A DNA stretch of 11,808 bases from an uncultured Coriobacteriaceae bacterium (lineage in GTDB: Bacteria; Actinomycetota; Coriobacteriia; Coriobacteriales; Eggerthellaceae), in contig CACXFZ010000025.1 of the NCBI GenBank assembly GCA_902767025.1, positions 1-11,808 of the forward strand, read 5' to 3'. Position numbers and translations under genes: made by a program. The notes under the pieces are model-generated. The model had not been told where the DNA came from. It searched no databases and saw nothing but the letters and a program-made list of their open reading frames with translations. Numbering within the stretch: the first letter of the stretch is position 1; every line of letters begins with the position of its first letter. This document shows positions 1 to 8,205 of this stretch, piece by piece.

Positions 1-2
1 CA

Positions 3-3000
3 AACCTGGGCAAGTACCTCGGCATGTTCTTGATGATGGTATTCGCTACTGCATTCACCAGTGGATTCCTGCTTGCAGCTAGCAGCATCGAAAAGATCCT
101 GGGTGCCATGGACGATGCCTACGCCATCGAGGACGGCCATTTCACGTGCGACTTCGAAGTGGAAGATGAAGCTGTTAAGGCAGTGGAGGACTTAGGCGTT
201 TCAGTCACGAACGACTACTACAACTTGGTGCCGCTCTCGCTTGCGAACACAAGCGACGACGCCAATGGAATGGTTATACGTGTGTACCCGCCCCGTGAAA
301 CGGCCAACATGCCTGCCTATGCCGAAGGACGTGAGCCCAAGGCCGCAAACGAGATTGCACTCGACAGGGTCTTCGCCACTGAAAACCACGGGATAGCAAT
401 CGGTGACACTGTGGAAGTGGACGGCAAGCCCTTTACAGTATGCGGCATCCTCACCTTCCCGGACCATCAGGCCCTGTTCCGCGACAACACCAGCTTCATG
501 TTCGATGCAATCACCTACTGCGTGGGCACCATGACAGAAGCTGGATACCGCAGCTTGAATTCTGGAAGCGAGGTCTTCAACTACTCTTACACCTTCAACG
601 ACCAAACATTAAGCACTGCCCAGCGAACCGATATCGAAGAAGATATCATCGATGCTCTCAACGATCATGACGCCGTTGTTAACAACCTTGTCGACAAGGA
701 AGACAACCAGGGTATCGGCTATGCGCTCGACGACGTGCAGGGCGACCAAGCCATGTGGACTGTGCTGCTCTTCGTCCTGGTCATCATCATGGCCTTCGTG
801 TTCGTTGTGCTCACGGGGGCCACCATCGAAGCGGAAAGCTCAGTCATTGGCACCATGCTCGCCAGCGGCTGGCGCAAACGCGAAATCGTGCTGCATTACC
901 TGGTGCTCCCTACACTGGTAGGCGCACTCGGTGCCGGAATTGGTTTGGCAATCGGTGTGAACTTCCTCACCGACAGCATGCGGGGGCTCTACTATCACAG
1001 CTACAGCATTCCGCCTTACCACACCATTTGGGACTGGAAGATCGTCTTTCTCACAGCAGTTGTTCCCTTCCTGCTTTTAGTAGGCATTACCCTTTTCGGG
1101 CTGACGCGCAAGATGCGCTTCACGCCCCTGCAATTCCTACGGCATGAAGTTTCCAGTCGCAAACGCAACGCATCGCTGCCCCTGCCCGACGGCATGAAGT
1201 ACCCCACGAGGTTCAGGCTTCGCGTGTTGCTGCGCAATGCAAGCCATTTCGCCACGCTCTTCTTCGGCATCATGTTCGCCAGCCTGCTGCTGCTGTTCGG
1301 CACCTGCATGCTGCCCGTTGTGCAGAACTATGCAGGGGAACTCATGAAAACAGTTGCCGCGCCTCACCAATATGCATTGAAGACGCCACTTGAGCTCGAA
1401 GGCACTCAGGAAGATCGCGACAGGTACGCTGCGGCCCTGCGGGTTGTAGAAGATAAAGACCGATACGAAACGAACCGCGCAAGCATCGATGCCGCCAAAC
1501 GGCTCGAAGACAACAAGGAACTCATGGATGCGCTCGAGCGTCTTCAGGACAACGACGAACTGATGAATGCGCTAGACAGGCTTCAGGACAATGACGAGCT
1601 TATGGACGCACTCGATAGGCTGCAGAACAACGACAAATTGATGGATGCGCTGGAGCATTTGGAAGACAACAAGCCGCTTATGGATGCGCTCGAGCGTCTT
1701 CAGGATAACAAGCCTTTAATGGATGCAATCGACAGGTTAAAAAATCAACAAGACCTGGTTGATGCCGCACGGCGACTACAAAACAACCAGGCTCTCGTTG
1801 ATGCAGCAGAGCGTCTTGAAAACCAAACTGAGCTCATGTATTGGCTTGAATGGGCGCAGCTTAATCCAGCTTTTGTCGAAGCGGCCACGCGTGTTGCCGC
1901 AGGGTTGACCGACCCTCATGACCTTGCCAATGTTGCTGCACTTTCAGACCAAGAGATAGCTGGTCTACGACTCATTGCCACTATGGATGCGCAAACAAAA
2001 GCTGACATAGAACTTGCACAAGGCGCTGACAGTCAAACCAAGGCCGATATGGAATTGGTTCAAAACATCGATGAGCAAACAAAGGCCGACTTGGAACTTT
2101 TGGATGGCCTGGACCAGCAGGCGAAAGACGACATCGAGCTTATGAAAAACGTCGACGATGCCACACAGGCAGACATCGACTTGCTCGCAAACCTTGATGA
2201 GGCCACGCAAAGAGATATCGATGTGTTGCGTGATGTGGATGATGCTACACAAGCTGACATAGACCTGCTGCGAAACGTAGACGATGCCACCCAGGCGGAC
2301 ATCGACTTGCTGCACAACGTCGACGATGCCACCCAGGCGGATATCGACCTTGTGCGCGAAATGGACGATAGCCTGCTTGACGATGTGCGCCTGGCGGCAG
2401 ACATCGATGAAGATGCCCATGTGGTTAACACACAGATCAACGATGCAGCAACCATAGCCCAAGCTGAAAAATACGCCATTGCTTCGCTGGAAATAGAACG
2501 CGCCTTCGGCGGGCAACCAGAAGAAATAACCGTGTATGGCATCCAGCCAGCGAGCGCCTATTGGACCGACCTCCCCGTGAGCGACGGTCGCGTTGTTGCA
2601 GGACGTGGCCTTATTGAAAAGACGAAAGCTGAAGTAGGCGAAACAGTCGCGGCGCACAATAAGCGAAAGGGCACAGACTACCCAATCGCAATTGCCGAGC
2701 AGACAGATAACGAAGCCGATACTAACCTGTACATGACCCTCGATGACTTCAATGCCCTCTTCGGCGAAGATGCCGACTACTTCAACGGCTATGCCAGTGC
2801 GAAGGAACTGGCACTCGACACCCGCTATACCGCCCAACACATCCAGCCAACTGACATGCTCAAGATGTCCGACCAGCTGGAAACGTCCATGGGCAAGATC
2901 ATGTACATGATGATGGCTATGGCTGTGCCCATTTACTTGATCCTGGTCTACTTGCTTACCAAAACCGTCATCGACCGTAGCGCGCGCTCAATTTCTTATA

Positions 3001-3293
3001 TGAAGGTGTTCGGCTACCAGAACAAGGAAGTCAACGGGCTCTACATCCGTCCCATTACCTACTGGGTGTTGTTCTGCCTTATCGCAAGCCTGCCGCTTAT
3101 TGTCGGCCTGCTCACCGCACTGCTGCGCATGGTATTCATGAGCTATTCGGGCAACTTCCCGCTCATCATTTCCGGCAACCGCTATGTTGCCGTAGTCATG
3201 GTGGGATTCATCGCCTACGCCGTCGTTGCATTCTTGCACGTGCGCCGCATCAAGAAAGTGCCGCTTGAACTGGCTATGAAGGTCCAGGAATAA
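3..3293 (+). CDS. FtsX/MacB-type ABC transporter permease with large repeat-containing extracellular loop (5' partial)
   Basis: This is the membrane subunit of an ABC transporter of the FtsX/MacB type; the ATPase subunit is not in the window. The frame is open to the left edge (NLGKYLG before the first Met at 24), so the true start lies upstream. Numbering from that Met: a membrane helix at about 2-20; an extracellular MacB-like domain at about 30-240 (motif near 110-140: EIALDRVFA, GDTVEVDGK, TVCGI); helices near 244-266, 288-312 and 340-361; the FtsX signature ESSVIGTMLASGWRKREI at 271-288; a helix near 408-431; a second extracellular region at 433-955; and three final helices near 960-979, 1010-1035 and 1053-1073. 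This gives two FtsX halves. The second extracellular region is enlarged by two tandem arrays (residues 493-622 and 638-791), followed by another MacB-like stretch. Coding here looks less GC-rich than in the exporter operon to the right. Substrate is unknown; lipid, peptide or antibiotic efflux would all fit the family. Confidence 0.88.
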   Translation, partial: NLGKYLGMFLMMVFATAFTSGFLLAASSIEKILGAMDDAYAIEDGHFTCDFEVEDEAVKAVEDLGVSVTNDYYNLVPLSLANTSDDANGMVIRVYPPRETANMPAYAEGREPKAANEIALDRVFATENHGIAIGDTVEVDGKPFTVCGILTFPDHQALFRDNTSFMFDAITYCVGTMTEAGYRSLNSGSEVFNYSYTFNDQTLSTAQRTDIEEDIIDALNDHDAVVNNLVDKEDNQGIGYALDDVQGDQAMWTVLLFVLVIIMAFVFVVLTGATIEAESSVIGTMLASGWRKREIVLHYLVLPTLVGALGAGIGLAIGVNFLTDSMRGLYYHSYSIPPYHTIWDWKIVFLTAVVPFLLLVGITLFGLTRKMRFTPLQFLRHEVSSRKRNASLPLPDGMKYPTRFRLRVLLRNASHFATLFFGIMFASLLLLFGTCMLPVVQNYAGELMKTVAAPHQYALKTPLELEGTQEDRDRYAAALRVVEDKDRYETNRASIDAAKRLEDNKELMDALERLQDNDELMNALDRLQDNDELMDALDRLQNNDKLMDALEHLEDNKPLMDALERLQDNKPLMDAIDRLKNQQDLVDAARRLQNNQALVDAAERLENQTELMYWLEWAQLNPAFVEAATRVAAGLTDPHDLANVAALSDQEIAGLRLIATMDAQTKADIELAQGADSQTKADMELVQNIDEQTKADLELLDGLDQQAKDDIELMKNVDDATQADIDLLANLDEATQRDIDVLRDVDDATQADIDLLRNVDDATQADIDLLHNVDDATQADIDLVREMDDSLLDDVRLAADIDEDAHVVNTQINDAATIAQAEKYAIASLEIERAFGGQPEEITVYGIQPASAYWTDLPVSDGRVVAGRGLIEKTKAEVGETVAAHNKRKGTDYPIAIAEQTDNEADTNLYMTLDDFNALFGEDADYFNGYASAKELALDTRYTAQHIQPTDMLKMSDQLETSMGKIMYMMMAMAVPIYLILVYLLTKTVIDRSARSISYMKVFGYQNKEVNGLYIRPITYWVLFCLIASLPLIVGLLTALLRMVFMSYSGNFPLIISGNRYVAVVMVGFIAYAVVAFLHVRRIKKVPLELAMKVQE
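1500..1889 (+). repeat. Tandem array of 13-residue (39-bp) units inside the permease gene
   Basis: About ten in-frame units start at 1500, 1539, 1578, 1617, 1656, 1695, 1734, 1773, 1812 and 1851. The best units read RLQDNDELMDALD; later units drift (RLKNQQDLVDAAR, RLENQTELMYWLE) and the tenth (WAQLNPAFVEAAT) is degenerate. The segment at 1461-1499 (RYETNRASIDAAK) may be an eroded extra copy. The pattern is leucine-rich and acidic and should be helical. It lies outside the membrane between permease helices, so a stalk or spacer is likely. Confidence 0.93.
1935..2396 (+). repeat. Tandem array of 14-residue (42-bp) units inside the permease gene
   Basis: Eleven in-frame units start at 1935, 1977, 2019, 2061, 2103, 2145, 2187, 2229, 2271, 2313 and 2355. 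The central units are nearly identical in protein and DNA (RNVDDATQADIDLL at 2271 against HNVDDATQADIDLV at 2313). Flanking units are older and more diverged (QNIDEQTKADLELL; REMDDSLLDDVRLA). The unit length equals two heptads and the composition is strongly acidic, so an extended helical or coiled-coil stalk is plausible. It differs from the 13-residue array upstream in both length and sequence. Confidence 0.94.
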
Positions 3294-3580
3294 ATATTGT
3301 CGAGTATTACAACGCCTGCATTAAGCGAAAAGTTAGAGTGCATAAAAGCAGACGAGGCTGCTGCGAAGACGGGAAGCATGGCCGTCACCTGCGCAATGCC
3401 TTCCTCGCTGACCTTCTTTTCGCTCTTCAGGTATTCCACGATATCGTCGTGGACTTTGACCTCGGGCCTTGCCTCGATCTTCACTTCCCCACCCAGGTCC
3501 AGATGCTTGCCGATGGCATGGAGGATGCGTTCGTCGACGCGGCACTGCAGTTCGGACCGCACGGTGCCGATGTCGAGCAT
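3215..3580 (-). CDS. Uncertain small reading frame or gene remnant
   Basis: I do not recognise this protein. From the Met at 3580 it gives about 121 residues. Only the first 80 or so look protein-like (for example DERILHAIGKHLDLGGEVKI and HDDIVEYLKSEKKVSEEG). The last part runs antisense into the end of the permease gene, which suggests that the natural 3' end has been lost or that only a fragment remains. There is no clear ribosome binding site before the Met. It is read in the same direction as the exporter operon, about 250 bases beyond its end. The piece ELQCRVDERI loosely recalls the start of ribbon-helix-helix antitoxins, but this is too weak to assign a function. It could also be a spurious frame. 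Confidence 0.3.
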   Translation of the reverse strand: MLDIGTVRSELQCRVDERILHAIGKHLDLGGEVKIEARPEVKVHDDIVEYLKSEKKVSEEGIAQVTAMLPVFAAASSAFMHSNFSLNAGVVILDNIYSWTFIASSSGTFLMRRTCKNATTA

Positions 3581-3601
3581 CGGCTGAGGTGCACGTATTA
3601 G

Positions 3602-3763
3602 GCATGGGGAACGATCGGGTTCGTGTCCCTGTGGATAGAGCAGACAGATCGTCCGCTGGACGAAGCGATCGAGTTGTACCAGGCCTTGCAAGAAGACATC
3701 GTGGAAGCATCGGCCCGCTTCTTGCTCGAGGGCGCTTTCAATAGCGCACAGAAGTTGCCCTAA
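3602..3763 (+). pseudogene. Remnant resembling the C-terminus of a TetR-type regulator
   Basis: A 53-residue open stretch with no start codon follows directly after an in-frame TAG at 3599 and ends with TAA at 3761. It begins AWGTIGFVSLWIEQTDRPLD and continues with helical, acidic residues (EAIELYQALQEDIVEASARF). An 'aWgtiGfvslWie...rp.dea' pattern is typical of the ligand-binding C-terminal end of TetR/AcrR repressors. The DNA-binding N-terminus is absent; the sequence to the left looks coding in the opposite strand instead. I read it as the tail of a repressor left after a deletion or rearrangement. It may once have controlled the neighbouring permease. The family assignment comes from residue pattern only. 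Confidence 0.4.
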
Positions 3764-3765
3764 GG

Positions 3766-3785
3766 AAAACCAGACCTGGGGTTTT
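3766..3785. terminator. Weak bidirectional hairpin after the exporter operon
   Basis: AAAACC (3766-3771) pairs with GGTTTT (3780-3785) around an 8-base loop. It lies 47 bases past the stop of the minus-strand exporter operon and 2 bases past the end of the TetR-like remnant, where opposing transcripts would converge. The stem is short and the T-run is only four bases, so termination strength is doubtful. Confidence 0.3.
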
Positions 3786-3832
3786 GCGGCGGCAATTCCA
3801 ACTCATGCACGTCAATGCCCCGCATGCCGCGC

Positions 3833-6019
3833 TTACACGCCTTCGAGTTGCTGGCGTTTCACGAGGTCGGCGAAAGCGCCGTTTGCTGCCACGAGCTCGT
3901 CGTAGGTGCCCTGCTCGACGATGCGACCGCCGTCAAGCATGACGATGCGGTCGGCCAACCTGATCGTGGACAGGCGATGGGCCACCACGATGCGCGTGCA
4001 CTTCAGCTTGGCTAGGGAGTCGCTCACGTGCTTCTGTGTGACGTTGTCGAGTGCGCTGGTAGCCTCGTCGAAGATGAGGATGCGCGGCCTGGAGCATACG
4101 GCCCGCGCGATGAGGATGCGCTGCCGCTGCCCGCCCGACACGCCGCCCGAGCCTTCGGTGACAAGCGTCTGCATGCCCATGGGCATGGCGCGGATGTCGT
4201 CGGCCACGCCCGCCACTTCGGCGGCCTCCCAGGCGTCGTCCATCGTGGCGCGCGAGGATGCAAGCGCGATGTTGCCGAAGATGGTGCCGGCGAACAGGCT
4301 GCCGTTCTGCAGGCAGACACCGATGGCGCGACGCAGGCTGCGCACATCCATTTCGGATATGTCCTGCCCGCCGTAGTAAACAGCACCGCGCTCGGGCTTC
4401 TCGAAACCCAACAGCAGACGCAGCAGCGTGGATTTGCCCGAACCCGACTTCCCCACGATGGCCAGGTATTCGCCGGGCTTGACCTTGAGCGAAAGGTCTT
4501 CGAGCACGGGCTTCTGCAACGGGTCGTACCTGAACGTGATGCCCGATAGCTCGAGCGATCCCGTAAGGCTGGTGACCTGCTTGCCCTGCTGGGCCGATTC
4601 GGGAACCGCTTCGAGCAGGGGCTTGATTGCGCTGAAATAGGATTTTGCCTTCGCCAACTGCCCTGCCGTTCCCGAAAGGGCGACGATTGCGCCCGAGACG
4701 GCGCCGTATGCCACGTTGAAAGCCATGAAATCGGCCAGGGAAACACCTGTCGTGCCCGCAAACCAGTAGATGACGATGGTTCCGACAAGGGCCACGATCG
4801 CCGGCAACGTGTCTGCCACCTTGTACCACGTGGGCAGGTCGTACTGGCTGGCAAGGTAGGCGGACTCGGCATCGGCCCACTGGGCAAACGCGCGCTTTTC
4901 AGCGCCTGCCAGCTTCAGCTTCGTGATGCCGTTGAGCAGCGCCGGCACCAAGCCGGAAACCTTCAGGTCGGCTTCCATGATCTTGGCTTCCCTGATCGCC
5001 TTCGACAATGCGACGAAAATGCCCACGGCGAGCTGAACAAGGATGATGACGATTGCCGGCGCGACAAGCGACGGGGTGAACGCAGTGATCTGCCCCACGT
5101 ACACGAGCGAGAAGACGGCGGTGAGTCCCGTCGTGAATGCAGTGCTCGTCAGGACGTTGACGATGTCGCGCACCCGCCTGATGCGCTTCGCCAGATCGCC
5201 CGATTGACGGTCCTTGAAAAACGATGTCGGCAGCGCGAACAGGCGCGCCATCATGGCGGCCTCCATCTGCATGGACAGCTTGCTGGACAGGCGCGTGGTC
5301 ACCAGCGTCTTCATGACCCCGATGAGCGTGCTTGCGAGCACCGCACCCAGAAGCAGGGCGCAGATGGGCAGGATGAGCCCGGTGTCGCCCGATGGGATGA
5401 TGTTGTCGAACAGGAGCTTGTTGGCCACGGCGGGCAGCATGCCCACAAGTGCGACGGCCAGGGTGGCGAACACGATGCGCACGTAATCGCCCGGGTCCAA
5501 CGACGCCAGCATGAACCTGATGAGGTCCTGGATCGAAAGGCCCTGTTCGGGCAGCGGTCGGTAGAAGCAGAATGCGTCAGGCGCGATGGCAGCAGCCGTA
5601 CGCGCAGTCAGGAGCACCTTCTTGTTCGTGCCCGGTTCCACGTAGCCGTAGCTGCGCAGGCCCAGCGGGATGATGGCAACCGGCTCTCCGGTCTTCAGCT
5701 GGCCCAGGTACGCTCCGGTCGCATCGAGCCACCACTTCCCTTCCAGCTTCACTCGGCGCTTCATCATGCCGCACGAATGCACGGCGTAATCGACGCGCTC
5801 GGATGCGTCGGTAAGGGTGCTGGGCACGTCTGCCGGGGTCTTTCCGAAGTAGCGCAGCACGGCAGCGACGGCGTTGTCTGTGGCAGCCACGTCGTCCAGC
5901 GTCATGCGCGGAACGCGCTTGGATCCTTCGACGGCACGGGCAATGCTCTCGTAGGCCGCCTCGACCTGCTCGTCGTCAAGCCTCCTGCGCGTTTCCAGTT
6001 GTTCTTCGAACCAGCTCAT
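3833..6019 (-). CDS. NHLP-type peptide export ABC transporter, permease/ATPase without peptidase domain
   Basis: This 728-residue exporter half-transporter matches the second ABC protein of NHLP/NHLM (nitrile-hydratase-like-leader peptide) export systems, and its length is usual for them. Residues 1-165 form the family's N-terminal cytoplasmic region, with conserved GKWWLDATGAYLG (94-106) and FCFYRPLPEQ (150-159). The membrane domain spans about 180-450, including LSGLVPALLNGITKLKLAGAE-like and DFMAFNVAYG stretches. The ATPase domain follows: Walker A GKSGSGKST (Lys529), signature SGGQRQR (Ser628), Walker B ILIFDEATSALD (Glu652) and a switch histidine in VVAHRLSTI. All catalytic residues are present. 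The ATG at 6019 is preceded by AAGGGG and starts 16 bases after the stop of the peptidase-bearing partner, so the two are co-translated and probably form a heterodimer. It is the last gene of the operon. Confidence 0.93.
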   Translation of the reverse strand: MSWFEEQLETRRRLDDEQVEAAYESIARAVEGSKRVPRMTLDDVAATDNAVAAVLRYFGKTPADVPSTLTDASERVDYAVHSCGMMKRRVKLEGKWWLDATGAYLGQLKTGEPVAIIPLGLRSYGYVEPGTNKKVLLTARTAAAIAPDAFCFYRPLPEQGLSIQDLIRFMLASLDPGDYVRIVFATLAVALVGMLPAVANKLLFDNIIPSGDTGLILPICALLLGAVLASTLIGVMKTLVTTRLSSKLSMQMEAAMMARLFALPTSFFKDRQSGDLAKRIRRVRDIVNVLTSTAFTTGLTAVFSLVYVGQITAFTPSLVAPAIVIILVQLAVGIFVALSKAIREAKIMEADLKVSGLVPALLNGITKLKLAGAEKRAFAQWADAESAYLASQYDLPTWYKVADTLPAIVALVGTIVIYWFAGTTGVSLADFMAFNVAYGAVSGAIVALSGTAGQLAKAKSYFSAIKPLLEAVPESAQQGKQVTSLTGSLELSGITFRYDPLQKPVLEDLSLKVKPGEYLAIVGKSGSGKSTLLRLLLGFEKPERGAVYYGGQDISEMDVRSLRRAIGVCLQNGSLFAGTIFGNIALASSRATMDDAWEAAEVAGVADDIRAMPMGMQTLVTEGSGGVSGGQRQRILIARAVCSRPRILIFDEATSALDNVTQKHVSDSLAKLKCTRIVVAHRLSTIRLADRIVMLDGGRIVEQGTYDELVAANGAFADLVKRQQLEGV

Positions 6020-6031
6020 GCCGTCCGCTTG

Positions 6032-6037
6032 CCCCTT
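6032..6037 (-). promoter_or_regulatory. Ribosome binding site overlapping the upstream gene's stop codon
   Basis: On the minus strand AAGGGG (6037-6032) lies 12 bases before the ATG of the second exporter gene. Its first two A residues are part of the TAA stop (6038-6036) of the preceding gene. This favours translational coupling of the two ABC subunits. Confidence 0.5.
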
Positions 6038-8201
6038 AGCCGTTCTTCACCAATTCGGCGTACATGCCATCCAAAGCCATCAGTTCCTCGTGCGTGCCCC
6101 GCTCGGCCACGCGCCCACGTTCGAGCACGATGATCTCGTCGCAGTCTCGTATCGTGGAAAGCCGATGTGCCACCACGATGCACGTGATCTCGCGCCGGCG
6201 GATCGACTTGATGACCTTTTCCTCGGTCTTGGCGTCAAGCGCGCTCGTCGCCTCGTCGAGGATGGCGATCGTCGGGTCCTGTGCGAGCACGCGCGCTATC
6301 TCGAGACGCTGCAGCTGACCTCCCGAGTAGTTGCGCCCGCCCGGCAGCACGGCGCTGCGGTATCCGCCTTCGCGCGCGAGGATCTCGTCGTGGATGTCGG
6401 CATCGCGGCACGCCATGATGACCTCGAAGTCCTCGATCGACCCGTCCCAGAGCGACACGTTGTCGGTCACGGAGCCTTCGAACACGGATATGTCCTGGTC
6501 GACGACGGCCACCGAGCCGCGCAATTGGTCGTGGGGGATGTCCTCCAACAGCTTCCCGTCGAAGCGGATTTCGCCCGACCAAGGCTGGTACAGGCCGCTG
6601 ATGAGCTTGGCGATGGTGGACTTGCCCGACCCCGAGCCGCCCACGAGCGCGACCCACTGCCCCGGCTCGACATGGAGGTCCAGTCCTTCCACTGTCGGTT
6701 TCTCCAGGCGGGAATAGCCGAACGTCAGGCCCTTCACGTCGATGGCGCCGGTAAGTTTGCCCAGGTCCTCATGCGGCTCTATGGCGTAGTCGTCGCTCGA
6801 AACGTCAGTCTGGTAGTTGAGCACGTCCTGCACGCGCTCCATTTCGGTACGCGTTTCCTGGATGGTCTGTCCCAGGTTCACCAGCGAGTTGACCGGCGAC
6901 ATGAACGCAGAGAGGAACCCCTGGAACGCCAACAGCATGCCGGCCGTGAACTCGCCGTTCATGATGAGGAGCGTGCCCACCATGAGCACGACGACGTTGG
7001 CCAGCTGCACGAACAATCCGGGCAGCACGCCAAGGCCGGCGTTCAGGGTCGCGAAACGCACCATGCCGTTGCTCACGAGCGCCTGCAGGCCGCTCCAACG
7101 CTCGAAGTAGCCCTCTTCGGCACCCGAGGCCTTTATGGTTTCGATCATGTCTATGCCGGCGACGGTGACGGCGCTCAGCCCGCCCGCGTCGCGAACCTGC
7201 TGGCGCATCACGTTCACGCGCTTCTTCGAGATGTAGCGCGCGAGGAACGCGTTGATGAACACCGTGGCCACGCCGACGAGCGCCAGCGGGACGCTGTAGA
7301 CGACCATGACGACCAGGTACAGCACGATGAGCACGCAGTTCATGGCCGCGGGAGCCAACTGCTGCACGACCGTCATGGCGATGGTCTCGTTTGCCGACTG
7401 GCGTTGCTGCAGGTCGCCCACGCGGCGCTGCGCGTAGAACTCAACGGGAAGGTGCAACAGGTGCCAGAAGAACCTGGAGGCCGCCACGGCTTCGAACTTG
7501 CCGCGGATTCGCAACAGGTATATCGCGTTGGCGAACGAGACGATGCAGTGGAGCAGGGCCAGTATCGACAACGTGACGACGAGCATGCCAAGCGCGGCGC
7601 CGTTGCCTCCCGCATTGCCCAGAACCGCATCGGCGAACACGCGTGACATCGACGAGTTGACGATGCCTATCACGGAGAGCACGGCGGTTGCCAGGGCCAC
7701 GAACGCGATGGGCGCCGCCATGCCGCGCAAGCGCTCGCGAATGAACTCCACGGTGGATGTGGGCTCGCCGGCCTGCTCGAACGTCTCGCCCGGCTTCATC
7801 AGAAGCGCGATGCCGGTGAACGACTCGTCGAACTGGTCGATGGGTACCTTGACCTGGCCGCGCGCGGGATCGTTGATGTAGGCCCACTTCCCGTTGCCGG
7901 AAAACCCAGTGAGCACGACGAAGTGGTTGAAGTTCCAGAACAGGATGCAAGGGAATTCGGCGTTTATTCGAAGCCCTTCCAGATCGTAGGTGTAGCCATC
8001 CGCCTCCATGCCGTACGCGCGGGCTGCACGCAGGATGTTGGTGGCCTTGCTGCCGTCGCGCGACACGCCGCATTCCTTGCGCATTTCCTCGAGCGGCACC
8101 CACCGCCCGTAATGCGCGAGGATCATGGTCAGGCAGGCGGCGCCGCATTCGGTCGCCTCCATCTGCATGACCTGGGGGACGTTGCGAACGCGACTTGCCA
8201 T
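6036..8201 (-). CDS. NHLP-type peptide export ABC transporter with N-terminal C39 leader peptidase
   Basis: This protein cuts the leader from a peptide precursor and exports the product. I place the start at the ATG at 8201 (MASRVRNVPQVMQ; 721 residues). The frame opens further upstream to 8273, but those 24 residues overlap the adaptor gene and do not resemble the family. The C39 peptidase is at 1-140 with Gln13, catalytic Cys19 (QMEATECGAACL), His93 (FWNFNHFVV) and Asp111 (YINDPARG), all intact. The exporter membrane domain covers about 160-440. ATPase motifs are Walker A GGSGSGKST (Lys527), signature NYSGGQLQR (Ser626), Walker B AILDEATSALD (Glu650) and VVAHRLSTI. The stretch ECGVSRDGSKATNILRAAR (44-62) is typical of the first NHLP/NHLM exporter family. 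It begins 4 bases after the adaptor's stop and ends 16 bases before the second exporter. There is no strong Shine-Dalgarno, so translation probably depends on coupling. Confidence 0.94.
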   Translation of the reverse strand: MASRVRNVPQVMQMEATECGAACLTMILAHYGRWVPLEEMRKECGVSRDGSKATNILRAARAYGMEADGYTYDLEGLRINAEFPCILFWNFNHFVVLTGFSGNGKWAYINDPARGQVKVPIDQFDESFTGIALLMKPGETFEQAGEPTSTVEFIRERLRGMAAPIAFVALATAVLSVIGIVNSSMSRVFADAVLGNAGGNGAALGMLVVTLSILALLHCIVSFANAIYLLRIRGKFEAVAASRFFWHLLHLPVEFYAQRRVGDLQQRQSANETIAMTVVQQLAPAAMNCVLIVLYLVVMVVYSVPLALVGVATVFINAFLARYISKKRVNVMRQQVRDAGGLSAVTVAGIDMIETIKASGAEEGYFERWSGLQALVSNGMVRFATLNAGLGVLPGLFVQLANVVVLMVGTLLIMNGEFTAGMLLAFQGFLSAFMSPVNSLVNLGQTIQETRTEMERVQDVLNYQTDVSSDDYAIEPHEDLGKLTGAIDVKGLTFGYSRLEKPTVEGLDLHVEPGQWVALVGGSGSGKSTIAKLISGLYQPWSGEIRFDGKLLEDIPHDQLRGSVAVVDQDISVFEGSVTDNVSLWDGSIEDFEVIMACRDADIHDEILAREGGYRSAVLPGGRNYSGGQLQRLEIARVLAQDPTIAILDEATSALDAKTEEKVIKSIRRREITCIVVAHRLSTIRDCDEIIVLERGRVAERGTHEELMALDGMYAELVKNG

Positions 8202-8205
8202 GCCG

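Noticed and set aside
1965..2840. Long open frame on the minus strand opposite the permease repeats
   Set aside because: It is antisense to a clearly coding, motif-rich permease frame. Its own repeats are only the mirror of the 14-residue array and it has no recognisable domain.
3485..3580. Possible double-glycine leader in the small minus-strand frame (KHLDLGGEVK), as a candidate exporter cargo
   Set aside because: The positions usually hydrophobic at -4 and -7 before the double glycine are Asp and Lys here, and the following segment is highly charged. It does not resemble an NHLP or bacteriocin leader.
5204..6133. 309-codon plus-strand open frame opposite the second exporter
   Set aside because: It is low-complexity antisense translation; the opposite strand has all exporter motifs, and the frame crosses an operon junction.
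6018..7646. 542-codon plus-strand open frame opposite the C39 exporter
   Set aside because: Its composition is rich in His, Arg, Ala and Asp, typical of antisense translation of GC-rich genes. The minus strand carries intact C39 and ABC motifs.
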